DNA of 64,000 nucleotides from Gemmatimonadota bacterium (GCA_029262115.1 JAJCZZ010000026.1:1-64000); one strand, 5' to 3'. Counted from the stretch's first letter, positions 51,098 to 60,232 are shown. Notes: a model not told the origin generated them from the letters alone. Program-made: numbers and translations.

Positions 51098-52227
51098 GGC
51101 TGGCGGTCAACGGTCGGTTCCTGGCCGCCCGGCCCACCGGAGTGCAGCGGGCCGCCCGCGAGCTCGTGGTGCGCCTCGCGGACACGGTGGACGTGACGCT
51201 CCACCTGCCCCGTGGCGTGGGCGAGGGGTCGTGCCTGCGGGCCTCACGCGTCCAGGCCGGCGTCAGCGCCGGACCCTTCTGGGAGCAGGTGGAGCTGCCG
51301 TGGCGCCGGGCCCGCGACGGCTATGACGTGGCCCTCGATCCGGCCAACGCCGGACCCCGAACGGGGCGCCGGCGGGTCCTGGTGCTCCACGACGCGTTTC
51401 CCGTCACGCACCCGGAATGGTACGGACCGGCGTTCCGGCATTGGTTCGCTGCGTCGGTGGCGCCGTCGGCGCGGCGGGCCGACCGGGTGGTGATGTTCAC
51501 CCGGTGGGCCGCAGACCAGGCGACGGAGGCCCTCGGTCTCGACCCGGCCCGGATCCGGATCGTGGGTCAGGGCGTGGAGCCGTTCGACGTGCCCCCTTCT
51601 CCCGACGAGGTGGCGGCCGTGCGCACTCGGTTCGGGCTGCCCGAGCGGTACCTCCTGGCCGCCGGAGGAGGCGACGCCCGCAAGAATGTCGCGTTCGTCG
51701 CGGCGCTGCTTCCCCGCCTCGACGGTCTGCCCCTGGCCGTCGTCGGCGCGGGGTACCCACACGTGCACGCGGACGACGGCGCCGCGTCGGGGCCGGACGT
51801 GGGCGACGTCGTAGACGGGCCGTGGCCCGCCGCGCGCCACCCGGGGGACGGGCCGAGGCCCGACATTCGACGCCTGGGTCACGTCAGCGACGACGAGCTG
51901 CGCGCGCTCTACCGGGGAGCCGCGGTCTTCTGCTTCCCGTCCCGGGCGGAAGGCTTCGGCCGGCCTCCCCTGGAAGCCATGGGGGTCGGTACGCCGGTCG
52001 TGGCGGCCGACTACGGCGCGGCAGAGGAGGTCCTGAGCGACGCGGCGGTCCGGTTGCCCCCGGATCCGGACGCATGGGCGGACGCCGTGCTCGAGCTGGC
52101 GGACGAGGGCCCCGCCCGGCGGCGGGCCGTGGCGGCGGGGCTCGACCGGGCCGCGGCCTTCCGCTGGTCCGACGCCGCCACGGCCCTGGCGGGGGTCTGT
52201 CGCGAGGTGGCGGCGGTGTCTCGATGA
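51094..52227 (+). CDS. GT4 glycosyltransferase 2
   Basis: The 377-residue protein opens VRLAVNGRFLAARPTGVQRA, the start of the mannosyltransferase-like subgroup (GT4, WbdA/WbaZ type), and has PSRAEGFGRPPLEAMGVGTP in the donor motif (E-x7-E). A 40-residue Asp/Gly/Pro-rich stretch (about 225-255, GPDVGDVVDGPWPAARHP) sits where the family has a short loop. It is translationally coupled to both neighbours (GTGA and ATGA). It probably adds mannose or a related sugar. Confidence 0.86.
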   Translation: MRLAVNGRFLAARPTGVQRAARELVVRLADTVDVTLHLPRGVGEGSCLRASRVQAGVSAGPFWEQVELPWRRARDGYDVALDPANAGPRTGRRRVLVLHDAFPVTHPEWYGPAFRHWFAASVAPSARRADRVVMFTRWAADQATEALGLDPARIRIVGQGVEPFDVPPSPDEVAAVRTRFGLPERYLLAAGGGDARKNVAFVAALLPRLDGLPLAVVGAGYPHVHADDGAASGPDVGDVVDGPWPAARHPGDGPRPDIRRLGHVSDDELRALYRGAAVFCFPSRAEGFGRPPLEAMGVGTPVVAADYGAAEEVLSDAAVRLPPDPDAWADAVLELADEGPARRRAVAAGLDRAAAFRWSDAATALAGVCREVAAVSR

Positions 52228-53348
52228 CCCGCGTGGCCCTCGTGCACGACTGGCTCACCGGCATGCGGGGCGGCGAGCGCGTCCTGGAGGCGCTGATCGG
52301 GTTCCTCCCGGGCGCCGAGATCTTCACGTTGGTGCATCACCGTGGGTCGGTGTCAGAGGCCATCGAGGCCCGGCCGATCCGGGTGTCGTTCCTGGACGCC
52401 ATCCCCATAGCCCGGCACAGGTACCGCTGGACCCTGCCGCTCATGCCGGCCGCCGTGGAGCGGTTCGACCTGTCGGGCTTCGACCTGGTCGTGTCCAGCA
52501 GCCACTGCGTGGCCAAGGGCGTGCGGCCGCCCCCGGGGGTGCCCCACCTGTGCTACTGCCACACGCCGATGCGGTACGTGTGGGACCAGTACGACGCCTA
52601 CTTCGGGCCAGGGCGCGCCTCCCTTCCGGTGCGGGCCGCCATGGGAATGGTGGCTCCCCGGCTCCGACGCTGGGACCGGGCCACGGCGGCGCGGGTGACC
52701 GCGTTCGTGGCCAACTCGCACCACGTCCGCGAGCGCATCCGTCGGCTCTACGACCGGGACGCAGCGGTGGTCCATCCGCCGGTGGCCCTGGAGCGGTTCT
52801 CCCCGGGCGATCGGCGCGAGGACTTCTACCTCTGCCTCGGCGCCCTCGTGCCCTACAAGCGCGTCGACCTGGTGGTGAACGCCGCCACCCGCCTCGGCCG
52901 CGCCCTGGTGGTGGCGGGCGACGGCCCGGAGGCCTCTGCCCTGCGGCGGCGGGCGGGACCGACGGTCCGCTTCGTCGGACGGGTCACGGACGAGGAGGTG
53001 GCGCGCCTCCTGGGCCGGTGCCGCGCGTTGGTGCACGCCGGCGTGGAGGACTTCGGCATCACCCTGGTGGAGGCCCAGGCCGCGGGCGCGCCGGTGGTGG
53101 CCCGGGGCGCGGGCGGCGCCCTCGAGACGGTGATCCCCCCCGGCGGGGACGCTCCGCCCACGGGTGTGCTCTTCGACGCGCCCACGGTGGACGGGGTGGC
53201 CGACGCGCTGCTGCGCTTCGAAGCTACGACGTTCGACCCGCTCCGGCTCCGCGCCCACGCCGAGGGCTTCGGCGCCGACCGCTTCCGCGAGGGGATGCGC
53301 CGAGCCCTCGACGCCCTGGGCCGACCCGGGGAGGCGGCGCGGGCGTGA
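52224..53348 (+). CDS. GT4 glycosyltransferase 3
   Basis: The 374-residue protein starts VALVHDWLTGMRGGERVLEA, the signature of the WbaZ/WcaI-like GT4 group. It has HTPMRYVWDQYDAYFG, YLCLGALVPYKRVDLVVNAA and VEDFGITLVEAQAAG (E-x7-E variant). In this group the donor is usually GDP-mannose, so an alpha-mannosyl addition is likely but not shown. Both ends overlap neighbours. Confidence 0.88.
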   Translation: MTRVALVHDWLTGMRGGERVLEALIGFLPGAEIFTLVHHRGSVSEAIEARPIRVSFLDAIPIARHRYRWTLPLMPAAVERFDLSGFDLVVSSSHCVAKGVRPPPGVPHLCYCHTPMRYVWDQYDAYFGPGRASLPVRAAMGMVAPRLRRWDRATAARVTAFVANSHHVRERIRRLYDRDAAVVHPPVALERFSPGDRREDFYLCLGALVPYKRVDLVVNAATRLGRALVVAGDGPEASALRRRAGPTVRFVGRVTDEEVARLLGRCRALVHAGVEDFGITLVEAQAAGAPVVARGAGGALETVIPPGGDAPPTGVLFDAPTVDGVADALLRFEATTFDPLRLRAHAEGFGADRFREGMRRALDALGRPGEAARA

Positions 53349-54517
53349 AGCGCGTCGTCCACGTCGGCTTTCTCCTCGATAGGACCGGGCGCTCGCCCGG
53401 GACGCTTCTCGACGCCTGGCCCACTCTGGTGGCCGGGGCGGCGGCGGCGGCCCGAGCCGGCTGGGAGGTCACGGTGGTCCAGCCCGCCGATCGGGACGCC
53501 ACCCTCCGGCGCCGGGGGGTCGACGTCCGGTTCGTCCAGGAGCGCCGAGGCGCCCGCCGGGGGCCACCCGGCCTGCGCCCGGTCCGTGCGGACGCGCCAC
53601 GGCTGGGCCAGGCGGTGACGAGCCTCGCGCCCGACCTCGTCCACGTCCACGGCCTGGCGCTCCCGGGCCACGCCCGCCGCCTCCGGGCCCACCTCCCCGC
53701 CGGCACCCGCATCCTGGCCCAGGATCACGCCGACCGCCCGCCGCGGCCGTGGCGGCGCCGGGGATATTGCCGGGACGCCGCCAACTGGGACGCGGTCTCG
53801 TTCACCGTGCGCGCCCAGGTCGAGCCGTTCGTCCGCGCCGGGGCCCTCCCCCCCGACCTGCCGGTCCATGAGGTGCTGGAGGCGTCCACCGACTTCACGC
53901 CGGGGGACGCCGCCCGGGCGCGGCGGGACGCCGGCATCCACGGCACCCCGACCCTCGCCTGGGTCGGGCGCCTGGACCCGAACAAGGACCCGCTGACCGT
54001 GCTCGACGGCCTGGCCCGCGCCACGGACACGCTGCCCGACCCGCACCTCTGGTGCTGCTACCAGGACGCCCCCCTCCTGGACGCGGTGAGGACGCGCGTC
54101 GGGGCCGACCCCCGCCTGGCCGGCCGCGTCCACCTTCTCGGCTCCCTGGACCGGCCCGCCGTGGAGCGGCTCCTCCGGGGCGCCGACGGCTTTCTGCTCG
54201 GAAGCCGGCGCGAGGCGGCATGCTTTGCGTTGCTCGAGGCGATGGCGTGCGGGGCTGCGCCCATCGTCACGGACATCCCCGCATTCCGTCGCATGGTGGG
54301 GCGCACCGCCCGGCTGTGGACGGCGGGCGACCCGGAGGCCCTGGCCGCGGCCCTCCGGGCGTGGTGGTCGGATCCCGACCGTCCCGCCCATTCCCGGATC
54401 GTTGAGCACTTCCGGAACGCCCTGTCGTGGGAGGCCGTCGGTCGGGAACTGGATGCCGCGTATAGGGCATGCCTGGCGCCCCGCGCGGGCGGCCCCGCGT
54501 CGGCCGGCGCCCGATGA
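53345..54517 (+). CDS. GT4 glycosyltransferase 4
   Basis: The 390-residue protein has the N-terminal GT-B acceptor half (VVHVGFLLDRTGRSPGTL, then DLVHVHGLALPGHARRL) and the donor half with LAWVGRLDPNKDPLTVLDGL and REAACFALLEAMACG (E-x7-E). The start is GTG at 53345. C-terminal Ala/Gly/Pro residues lie outside the fold. Its position at the end of the glycosyltransferase run suggests a late addition in the repeat unit. Confidence 0.85.
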   Translation: MKRVVHVGFLLDRTGRSPGTLLDAWPTLVAGAAAAARAGWEVTVVQPADRDATLRRRGVDVRFVQERRGARRGPPGLRPVRADAPRLGQAVTSLAPDLVHVHGLALPGHARRLRAHLPAGTRILAQDHADRPPRPWRRRGYCRDAANWDAVSFTVRAQVEPFVRAGALPPDLPVHEVLEASTDFTPGDAARARRDAGIHGTPTLAWVGRLDPNKDPLTVLDGLARATDTLPDPHLWCCYQDAPLLDAVRTRVGADPRLAGRVHLLGSLDRPAVERLLRGADGFLLGSRREAACFALLEAMACGAAPIVTDIPAFRRMVGRTARLWTAGDPEALAAALRAWWSDPDRPAHSRIVEHFRNALSWEAVGRELDAAYRACLAPRAGGPASAGAR

Positions 54518-55782
54518 GGGTCGCCTTCGTCGTGCCGGGGGGCGTCGACCCCACCGGAACCCACGAGGTCATTCCGTGCCTGCTGTGGCTCCTCGAGCGC
54601 GTGGCCCGGCTCCACGACGTCCACGTCTTCGCCATGCGCGGGCGTGGCGGTCCCGGGGCGTATCCCCTCCTCGGCGCCACGGTCCACCCCGTTGCGACCG
54701 GCGGCAGAGGCGCGACGGTCCACCCCGTCACTTCCTGCAACGGAGGCGCGACGGTTCCCACGTTCCGGGCGCTGGTCGCTAACCACCGGCGGGACCCGTT
54801 CGATCTGATCCACGCCTTCTGGGCATCGGGGCCCGGCGTGCCGGCCGGCGCGGCCGGGCGGCTGCTCCGCATTCCCGTGCTGCTCCACGTGACGGGGGGT
54901 GACCTCGCGGCCATCCCCGACATCGACTACGGAGGACGCCGTTCTGCGTGGGGCCGGATCCGCGTGCGCTTCGCCCTGGCCGCCGCCACGGTCCGCACCG
55001 CCCCCAGCGCCTCCCTCCGGGCCCACGCCGAGATGCTGGGCCATCCCACCCGGCGCCTCCCCCTGGGCGTGGACCGCCGGGTCTGGGACGCCGCTCCCCA
55101 CCCGCGCGACCCCCACGTCCCGGCCCGTCTCGTCCACGTGGCGAGCCTCAACCGGGTCAAGGACCAGAGCACTCTCCTCCGAGCCCTGGCCCACCTCGCC
55201 GCCGAGGACGTCCCGGTGGCCCTGGACGTCGTAGGAGCCGACGTGCTGGACGGCCGCGTGCAGGCCGAGGCCCGGGCCCTGGGTCTGGACGCTCGGGTCC
55301 GGTTCCACGGCTTTCTCCCGCAGCGGGAGCTCCGCCCCCTGGTGGAGCGAGCCCACGTCCACGTGGTCTCGTCGCGCCACGAAGGCGATCCCATTGCCAT
55401 GCTCGAGGCCGCCGCTGTGGGGGTTCCGACCGTGGGCACGGCCGTGGGCCATCTCCCGGATTGGGCCTCCGACGCCGCCTCAGCAGTGCCCGTGGGAGAC
55501 GACCGCGCCCTGGCTCACGCCATCCGGGACCTGCTGGCGGACGAGACGCGGCGGCTCCGCATGGCTCGGGCCGCCCGGACCCGAGCGCTGGCCGAGGACG
55601 CCGACTGGACGGCGGCGCGGGTGCTGGAGATGTACGAGGAGTTGGCGGGTGCCGGGATGGGCTCCACGATGCCGAGGGACGGGACCGTATCCACGATGCC
55701 CGGGGACGGGACCGTGCCCACGAAACGGGCGAACCGTCTCCGCCCGGCCGCGGATCGCGGCCACACCGAGGAGCCCACATGA
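54514..55782 (+). CDS. GT4 glycosyltransferase 5 with minisatellite insertions
   Basis: The 422-residue protein has GT-B features: VDPTGTHEVIPCLLWLLERV, LIHAFWASGPGVPAG, LVHVASLNRVKDQSTLLRAL and HEGDPIAMLEAAAVG (E-x7-E). Two repeat insertions are visible: three 36-bp units near residues 53-80 (GATVHPV) and 27-bp units in the C-terminal tail (STMPRDGTV, STMPGDGTV). Neither breaks the frame. The tail after residue ~385 is probably not part of the enzyme. The gene ends the operon and overlaps the start of a broken propeller gene. Confidence 0.85.
   Translation: MRVAFVVPGGVDPTGTHEVIPCLLWLLERVARLHDVHVFAMRGRGGPGAYPLLGATVHPVATGGRGATVHPVTSCNGGATVPTFRALVANHRRDPFDLIHAFWASGPGVPAGAAGRLLRIPVLLHVTGGDLAAIPDIDYGGRRSAWGRIRVRFALAAATVRTAPSASLRAHAEMLGHPTRRLPLGVDRRVWDAAPHPRDPHVPARLVHVASLNRVKDQSTLLRALAHLAAEDVPVALDVVGADVLDGRVQAEARALGLDARVRFHGFLPQRELRPLVERAHVHVVSSRHEGDPIAMLEAAAVGVPTVGTAVGHLPDWASDAASAVPVGDDRALAHAIRDLLADETRRLRMARAARTRALAEDADWTAARVLEMYEELAGAGMGSTMPRDGTVSTMPGDGTVPTKRANRLRPAADRGHTEEPT
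54673..54759 (+). repeat. 36-bp tandem repeat in glycosyltransferase 5 (three copies, last partial)
   Basis: Units begin GGCGCCACGG at 54673, GGCGCGACGG at 54709 and GGCGCGACGG at 54745. The spacing is exactly 36 nt, so each copy adds 12 residues (GATVHPV...). Confidence 0.7.
55663..55722 (+). repeat. 27-bp tandem repeat in the tail of glycosyltransferase 5
   Basis: Units begin TCCACG at 55663 and 55690 and CCCACG at 55717, encoding STMPRDGTV, STMPGDGTV and a partial third. The spacing is 27 nt, in frame. Confidence 0.7.
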
Positions 55783-56208
55783 ACGTCGCGAACCGCCCGT
55801 CGCCCGGGGGAGCCCACATGAACGACGCCAACCGTCCCGCGCCCGGGCCGCGCGCCGGCCTCCGCCCCGTCCAGGTGCTCCTCCTGGCCCTGTCCGGCGC
55901 CACATGGGCGGCGTGCGGTGAGGCGGGTCCGCCCGCAGACGACCCGGTGGGCGTCCCGACGGTGACCGTCGAGCCGCGACTCACGCTGCGGGGGCCGTCG
56001 GCCGGGTCGCCGACGTGGCCGTCGCCCCCGGCGACACCATCTACGTCCTGGACGGGGCCGAACGGCGCGTGCAGGTCTTCGGTCCGGACGGCACGTTCGT
56101 GCGGAGCATCGGCCGCCCCGGTCAGGGTCCGGGAGAGCTGGAGCGCCCCGGCGATCTCTTCTGGGGTCCCGACGGGATGCTCTGGGTCGCCGACATGAGG
56201 GATAGGAG
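55779..56208 (+). pseudogene. 6-bladed beta-propeller lipoprotein, frameshifted and truncated
   Basis: The frame starts at an ATG overlapping the glycosyltransferase stop, encodes a signal with AAC lipobox (TWAACGEAG), and runs to PRLTLRG. Near a G5 run (55990-55994) the propeller reading moves to the next frame: VAVAPGDTIYVLDGAERRV, GPDGTFVRSIGRPGQGPGEL, then LFWGPDGMLWVADM. Homology ends near 56208. Typical members have about 400 residues; here fewer than 150 remain. It is the first of three propeller genes in the decay zone. Confidence 0.7.
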
Positions 56209-56470
56209 TTTCAAACGCCCTCATGGCCTGAAAGCCAAGGTAGGACGGGGCTTCCGGGCGGACGAGGCGGGGTGGCGAAGGCGCTCATGGGGGTCGATTG
56301 GGTGAGGACGTGCTCTGACGCACTGGCTGAGCCGTGGCCGGCGGAGAAGATGGGCGAAGCGGTCACGGGGATGCTTGGATGGGCGGAGCCGGCCGGACCG
56401 GTCACTAGGCGGGAGTCCTGGGTAGATGAGGATCTCCGCCGTCCGGTTAGCCGTTGAGGAAGTCTGGCAG

Positions 56471-56514
56471 CGACTGGTCGAAGTCGAATTTCGGTCCCGA
56501 CTGGTCGAAGTCGA
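56471..56514. repeat. Pair of identical 17-nt direct repeats
   Basis: CGACTGGTCGAAGTCGA occurs at 56471-56487 and again at 56498-56514, 27 nt apart. TGGTCGAAGTCGA-like words are common in dispersed intergenic repeats of some phyla, so this may be part of a genome-wide family. Confidence 0.6.
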
Positions 56515-56929
56515 GGGCACCGACGCGGAGCGTTGGTCGGGCGCGGGCTGGGCCTCAACGAGATCGAGGGCACCGCGCGAAGCGTGGTCGGGGGATTGGT
56601 CGAGGAGGAAATCACCCTGCGGAGGCCCGTGTGCCGGTGACATGGGAGGGGGCCGGGGAGGCAGGTCGAGGTGCACGGGGATAGAGCGGACGACGGGTGG
56701 ATCGAGGAAGGCGCCAGGTTTGGGACGCCTGTATTCAGAGGGCGCGCTCGTTGTCTCAGCCGGGGATCGGGGCCGAGCCTGCTCCGCGCTACGGCGACCC
56801 GATATTCGTTCCTCTCCACGGAGCGAAGCTCACGCTCCCCGCTGTCCGTGGCCACCAGCCGTCGTCCGAATTCCTGTCCTGGCACGACGAGAATCGGTTC
56901 GTGGGCTAGCCGAACGAACCAGTCTTTCT

Positions 56930-56983
56930 AAGGGTTCCGAACTGCTGAACGGGCGGGTGCGTGGCTTGTCCGACTCTCCCGCC
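56930..56983. repeat. Left copy of a ~45-bp direct repeat flanking the decay zone
   Basis: AAGGGTTCCGAACTGCTGAA, then CGGGCGGGTGCGTGGCT and TGTCCGAC, match 60992-61035 in about 39 of 44 positions without gaps. The two copies lie 4 kb apart in the same orientation. Confidence 0.6.
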
Positions 56984-57023
56984 TTCCCCTGGTGGCCTTC
57001 CGGAAATTTGTACCGAATTGAGA

Positions 57024-57052
57024 TTGACAGGGCGTGTAAATCCGTGTATCCT
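57024..57052 (+). promoter_or_regulatory. Sigma-70-type promoter upstream of propeller gene
   Basis: A perfect -35 box TTGACA (57024-57029), a 17-bp spacer and a -10 box TATCCT (57047-57052) lie 85 nt before the ATG at 57137. The local AT-rich sequence stands out in this high-GC window. Confidence 0.7.
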
Positions 57053-57136
57053 GCGGTCAGGAGCTGGGCCAGGCGGGCGCATACGGCGCTGGTAACGGGG
57101 CGCGTCTTGCAACGCGGATATGTGTGACATGCCATC

Positions 57137-58184
57137 ATGACACAAGTACAGCTCCAGGACTTTGGTCTCGGGCTTGCGGTGTTAGCTGCGACGGTCGGCA
57201 TTGGGACGACTCCGGCCGTCGCGCAAGATTTGGGAGATCTCTCGGCGATCGTATCGTGGTCGGACACCCTGATCTTGGAAGAGAACAGGGACGTGGTGAA
57301 CGTCCTGTACAATGTAGAAATCGATCCAGCCGGCGGTTTCCTCGTGGCCGATACGCGGGAAGGCCAGTTTCGACGCTATGCCTCGGACGGCCGTCTGCTA
57401 TGGGCTTTCGGCCGGAAGGGGGACGGGCCAGCGGAGTTTTTCACTCCCCTTCGCGCTTCGCGGCTAGGGAACGGAAGCCTTGTGGCTCTGCTGGATCGTC
57501 GGGGGAAGGTGGCAGTCCTTGACGAGGCGGGTGACAGTCTGGTCTCCACGGCGCGGACCGATCTGATTCGCATTAGCGACTCAGCCGTTCTCAATGGCGG
57601 CGATGTCTGGATCGGAACCAGCCTCCTGAATCCGAACGATCCGAAAATGTTCTACCGGCTGGACATTACGTCCGGCGAGCAACTGGCGACGCTGCCACCA
57701 CCCTGGCCTGGTGACCAGTTCGGGAAGGAAGAGATGTATATGAACTGGTCCGGCCTGGCCCCGTCCTCCACCACGGGGGAGATGTGGGTCACGATTGCGG
57801 CCTCGGACACGATATACCGAGTTGGTCTCGCCACCGGCCAATATACACAGCGCATTCCCATTCAGTCACGCTTGTTCAAGCCCATGACCAAGGGCAGTGC
57901 CGAAGAATGGGAGTCCGTTCAGGGTCGGCGAGGGTGGGCCGAGAATCAATCGTATCTCACTGATCTGTACCCGCTTGCCGACGGGCGATTCGTCGTTCAG
58001 CCAGACGTTTCAAAATGCGCTGCCGGTCTGGGGGTTGATGCTCGTTGAGCCGGACGGTGTTGTGGCTTTCGAGTCGGACGAGACCCACCGCCTACTCGCC
58101 GTCGATCGGCGAACATCCACCGTGGTATTCCAAGACGGCCGGGCCCTCGCCGGCAATCGCTGGCTCGTGGGCACCCTTCGGTGA
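57137..58184 (+). pseudogene. 6-bladed beta-propeller protein split by a frameshift
   Basis: The ATG at 57137 opens a secreted protein (signal ending AVAQ, about residue 29) with propeller blades (GGFLVADTREGQFRRYASDG, LLWAFGRKGDGPAEFF, then SLVALLDRRGKVAVLDEAGD). The first frame ends at 58048, but the family C-terminus (TFQNALPVWGLMLVEPDGVV, then LAVDRRTSTVV) continues in the next frame to 58184. The change lies near 58000 at CAGCCAG and needs one extra base. It may be an inactivating mutation or a sequencing indel. An intact promoter precedes it. Confidence 0.75.
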
Positions 58185-58211
58185 TGGACCGGCGGGTCCG
58201 TTGCGATTCCA

Positions 58212-58484
58212 GTGGCCCTGGCCTGCCTGATTCTCGTTCTGGCGGTATGCATTGGTGGGGATAAATGGGCCGGTGTCGGGGTCCTTGAAGTGCTTTCATC
58301 AAGGCTCGAAGCGGCAGAATTGGCGGGGCCGAGCCCGGTGTGGGTGTTCTCGACAGAGGACTGCCTCGAATGCAAGGGCTTCCTTCCGGAGCTATCTGCC
58401 ACACGGCGTCGCACGGAACTGCCTTTCATTGCCTTCCACGAAGGCCCGTTTAGCGATCGGGGATTCGTGGCCGCCTGTCGCTGA
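58212..58484 (+). pseudogene. Thioredoxin-like protein fragment
   Basis: The 90-residue frame has a signal anchor (ALACLILVLAVCIGGDKWAG) and a thioredoxin-type active site C-x-x-C with a following Lys (STEDCLECKGFLPEL). It stops after FHEGPFSDRGFVAACR, where a complete thioredoxin fold would need another 50-60 residues. It probably was a redoxin that worked with the neighbouring secreted propellers. A GTG at 58212 is the best start. Truncation by a frameshift near the 3' end is likely. Confidence 0.5.
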
Positions 58485-58512
58485 TGTCTACACCAACGGA
58501 GGCGCAGGCCTG

Positions 58513-59928
58513 ATGGTGCGTACCGCCAGCCTGCTGGCCGCCCTGTTCGTTCTTGGTGCATCTCAGGCGCTAGGCCAGTACGACGCTATTCTCGTGACCC
58601 GAAACGACAGTGCTGGTGTCGAAAGGGTTCGTTCGGAGATCCCGGAGTCCTTGCGTTCCTGGACCCTGGACACGGTGACGGTGCTGACAATAGATGAAGG
58701 CAGATCCGGGGGATGCGGGGCTGTCAACCAACCATCGACGGTGGAAGCGCTCAGTACCGGGGTTCTCATCGTAATTAGCGGCCCGCGACGCGCGTTATGC
58801 GCGTTCTCTCCCACAGGTCATCTTCTGTGGAAGGTTGGTGGCAGGGGCGATGGCCCTGGAAGATTCCGTTGGATCGAGAACGCGTCAGTTAGGGGCGACA
58901 CCCTTTGGCTCTATGACGATCAACTCGGTCGAATGACCTCGTTTTCAGCGGACGGCGATCTACTAGACACGACAACCGTTCCCTTGCCGTCTGGTGGCCG
59001 ACCTCGAAGGGCCTGGCCTTTAGAGGTCGGTGGAATGATGGCTGTCGCAGTGGAGCAGGTCAGTTCCGGGCTTCCATCGGGACTGGTAGTCACGAGGGCC
59101 ACATACTTGGCCCGGCGGGGTGTCGAAACCCCCGATACCATTGCCACCGCACCAGGAGATGAAATCTTCGTGCTCCCTTCTGGGCCCTCCGGTCGACCAG
59201 GCTTCCGAGTCCCAGTATTCGGGCTCAGGGAGTCTTCCGCCTTCCGCAGAGACGGGAGGCTGTTCGTTCGCATTGGGCGGGGTCGTATCGTTGGCGAGTT
59301 CGATCTGACTCGGGGCCTGGTACGCACGATTGCGTGGGGCGACGGCGATCTCACTCTGACGGACTCCACTTGGATCGATGGATTAAGGCAGGCGTATGGC
59401 CCTTTGGCACCCACCCCTGAGCAGTATGACATGCCTCGTCCCAGTCACGTGCCAGGCCTCGGAAGGATGGTGCTCGACACCCATGATCGGCTTTGGATTA
59501 GCAAATACGCGCAGTACCAGCGCTATGCATCCCGGTGGTTCAAAGTGTCCGAGGACGGTAGTGTCGTCGGAGTCTTGGATCTTCCCACCGGATTCCGCCT
59601 CCTCGGTGTGACCGGAGACCGAGCAATCGGCGGGCAGGAATTGGAGGGAGGTGGCGTGGAGATTCAGGTGCGCCGGATCCTCGCCCGGGGACTCCGGACG
59701 TTCCACGAGAGTGCTCCGGTGGAATCCAGGGGCTACGGTCGGGCCTCATTGACCCACAGCGCGATTTCCATGAGGAGTTCGCCCACCTCACGCCGACTGG
59801 GGTCGTCCAACTTCTCGAATCGACACGCCCTGACGCTGAGGACCTGTGGGGGCTCTGGTTGTCGCTGGTCTTGTTTCTTTCAGGGCGGGGGAACGCTGCC
59901 ACCTCGCCGATCCCCAAGAACCGCATGA
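58513..59928 (+). CDS. Secreted 6-bladed beta-propeller protein with abnormal C-terminus
   Basis: The ATG at 58513 opens a signal peptide ending SQALGQ (about residue 22). Propeller blades follow (ALCAFSPTGHLLWKVGGRGD, DTLWLYDDQLGRMTSFSADG, LDTHDRLWISKYAQYQRY). Similar proteins usually end soon after a strand like GGVEIQVRRIL, here reached at about 59690. The remaining ~80 residues to 59928 are Ser/Arg/Pro-rich and look like out-of-frame sequence. The N-terminal ~390 residues appear intact, so this is the best-preserved copy of the three propellers. Confidence 0.65.
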   Translation: MVRTASLLAALFVLGASQALGQYDAILVTRNDSAGVERVRSEIPESLRSWTLDTVTVLTIDEGRSGGCGAVNQPSTVEALSTGVLIVISGPRRALCAFSPTGHLLWKVGGRGDGPGRFRWIENASVRGDTLWLYDDQLGRMTSFSADGDLLDTTTVPLPSGGRPRRAWPLEVGGMMAVAVEQVSSGLPSGLVVTRATYLARRGVETPDTIATAPGDEIFVLPSGPSGRPGFRVPVFGLRESSAFRRDGRLFVRIGRGRIVGEFDLTRGLVRTIAWGDGDLTLTDSTWIDGLRQAYGPLAPTPEQYDMPRPSHVPGLGRMVLDTHDRLWISKYAQYQRYASRWFKVSEDGSVVGVLDLPTGFRLLGVTGDRAIGGQELEGGGVEIQVRRILARGLRTFHESAPVESRGYGRASLTHSAISMRSSPTSRRLGSSNFSNRHALTLRTCGGSGCRWSCFFQGGGTLPPRRSPRTA

Positions 59929-59966
59929 TCGAGAATTGGGAGGACTACCCGGGTGGGCGGCCTTAG
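59709..59966 (+). pseudogene. Unidentified gene remnant in another frame
   Basis: Another frame over the abnormal tail of the propeller gene reads like real protein (IDPQRDFHEEFAHLTPTG, LLESTRPDAEDLWGLWLSLV, then NRMIENWEDYPGGRP) and ends at TAG 59964-59966. It has no start. It could be the 3' end of a lost gene. I do not recognise it. Confidence 0.3.
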
Positions 59967-60007
59967 AAAGACCTTGCGGCGGTCGGCTTGTCCGTGGAGC
60001 TTTTGGC

Positions 60008-60223
60008 ATGTCGAAGACCCGAGTCGATTTCAGCCGCCTGACCGTTGCCGAGCGAATTCAGTTGGCTGAGGACCTCTGGGACAGTGTGGCTGAATCGGAT
60101 GAGGTGCTTGATCTCACCGATGCCCAACGGGCTGAGCTCGACCGCCGCCTCAAGGCACATCGTGACGACCCGACCACAGCCATCCCTTGGGACGTGTTCC
60201 GCGAAGAACTCCTCAATGGCTGA
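60008..60223 (+). CDS. Addiction-module antitoxin (putative addiction module component family)
   Basis: The 71-residue protein (DFSRLTVAERIQLAEDLWDS, DAQRAELDRRLKAHRDDP, then PWDVFREELL) matches the small antitoxin family that pairs with RelE/ParE toxins. The ATG at 60008 is preferred over the frame opened at 59846, which adds unrelated residues. It would neutralise the next gene product and repress the pair. Confidence 0.85.
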   Translation: MSKTRVDFSRLTVAERIQLAEDLWDSVAESDEVLDLTDAQRAELDRRLKAHRDDPTTAIPWDVFREELLNG

Positions 60224-60232
60224 CGGCGTCCG

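Larger units (their letters stand above)
56209..57023. other. Gene-less, repeat-bearing spacer in the decay zone
   Basis: Several frames are open on both strands, but none has a start signal or recognisable product, and they all overlap in three phases. The region holds a pair of 17-nt direct repeats (56471-56514) and the left copy of a ~45-bp repeat (56930-56983). A good promoter follows at 57024. Confidence 0.5.

Noticed and set aside
56221-56885. Minus-strand frames in the decay-zone spacer as genes
   Set aside because: Products are Pro/Ser/Arg-rich, overlap each other in several phases and lack start signals.
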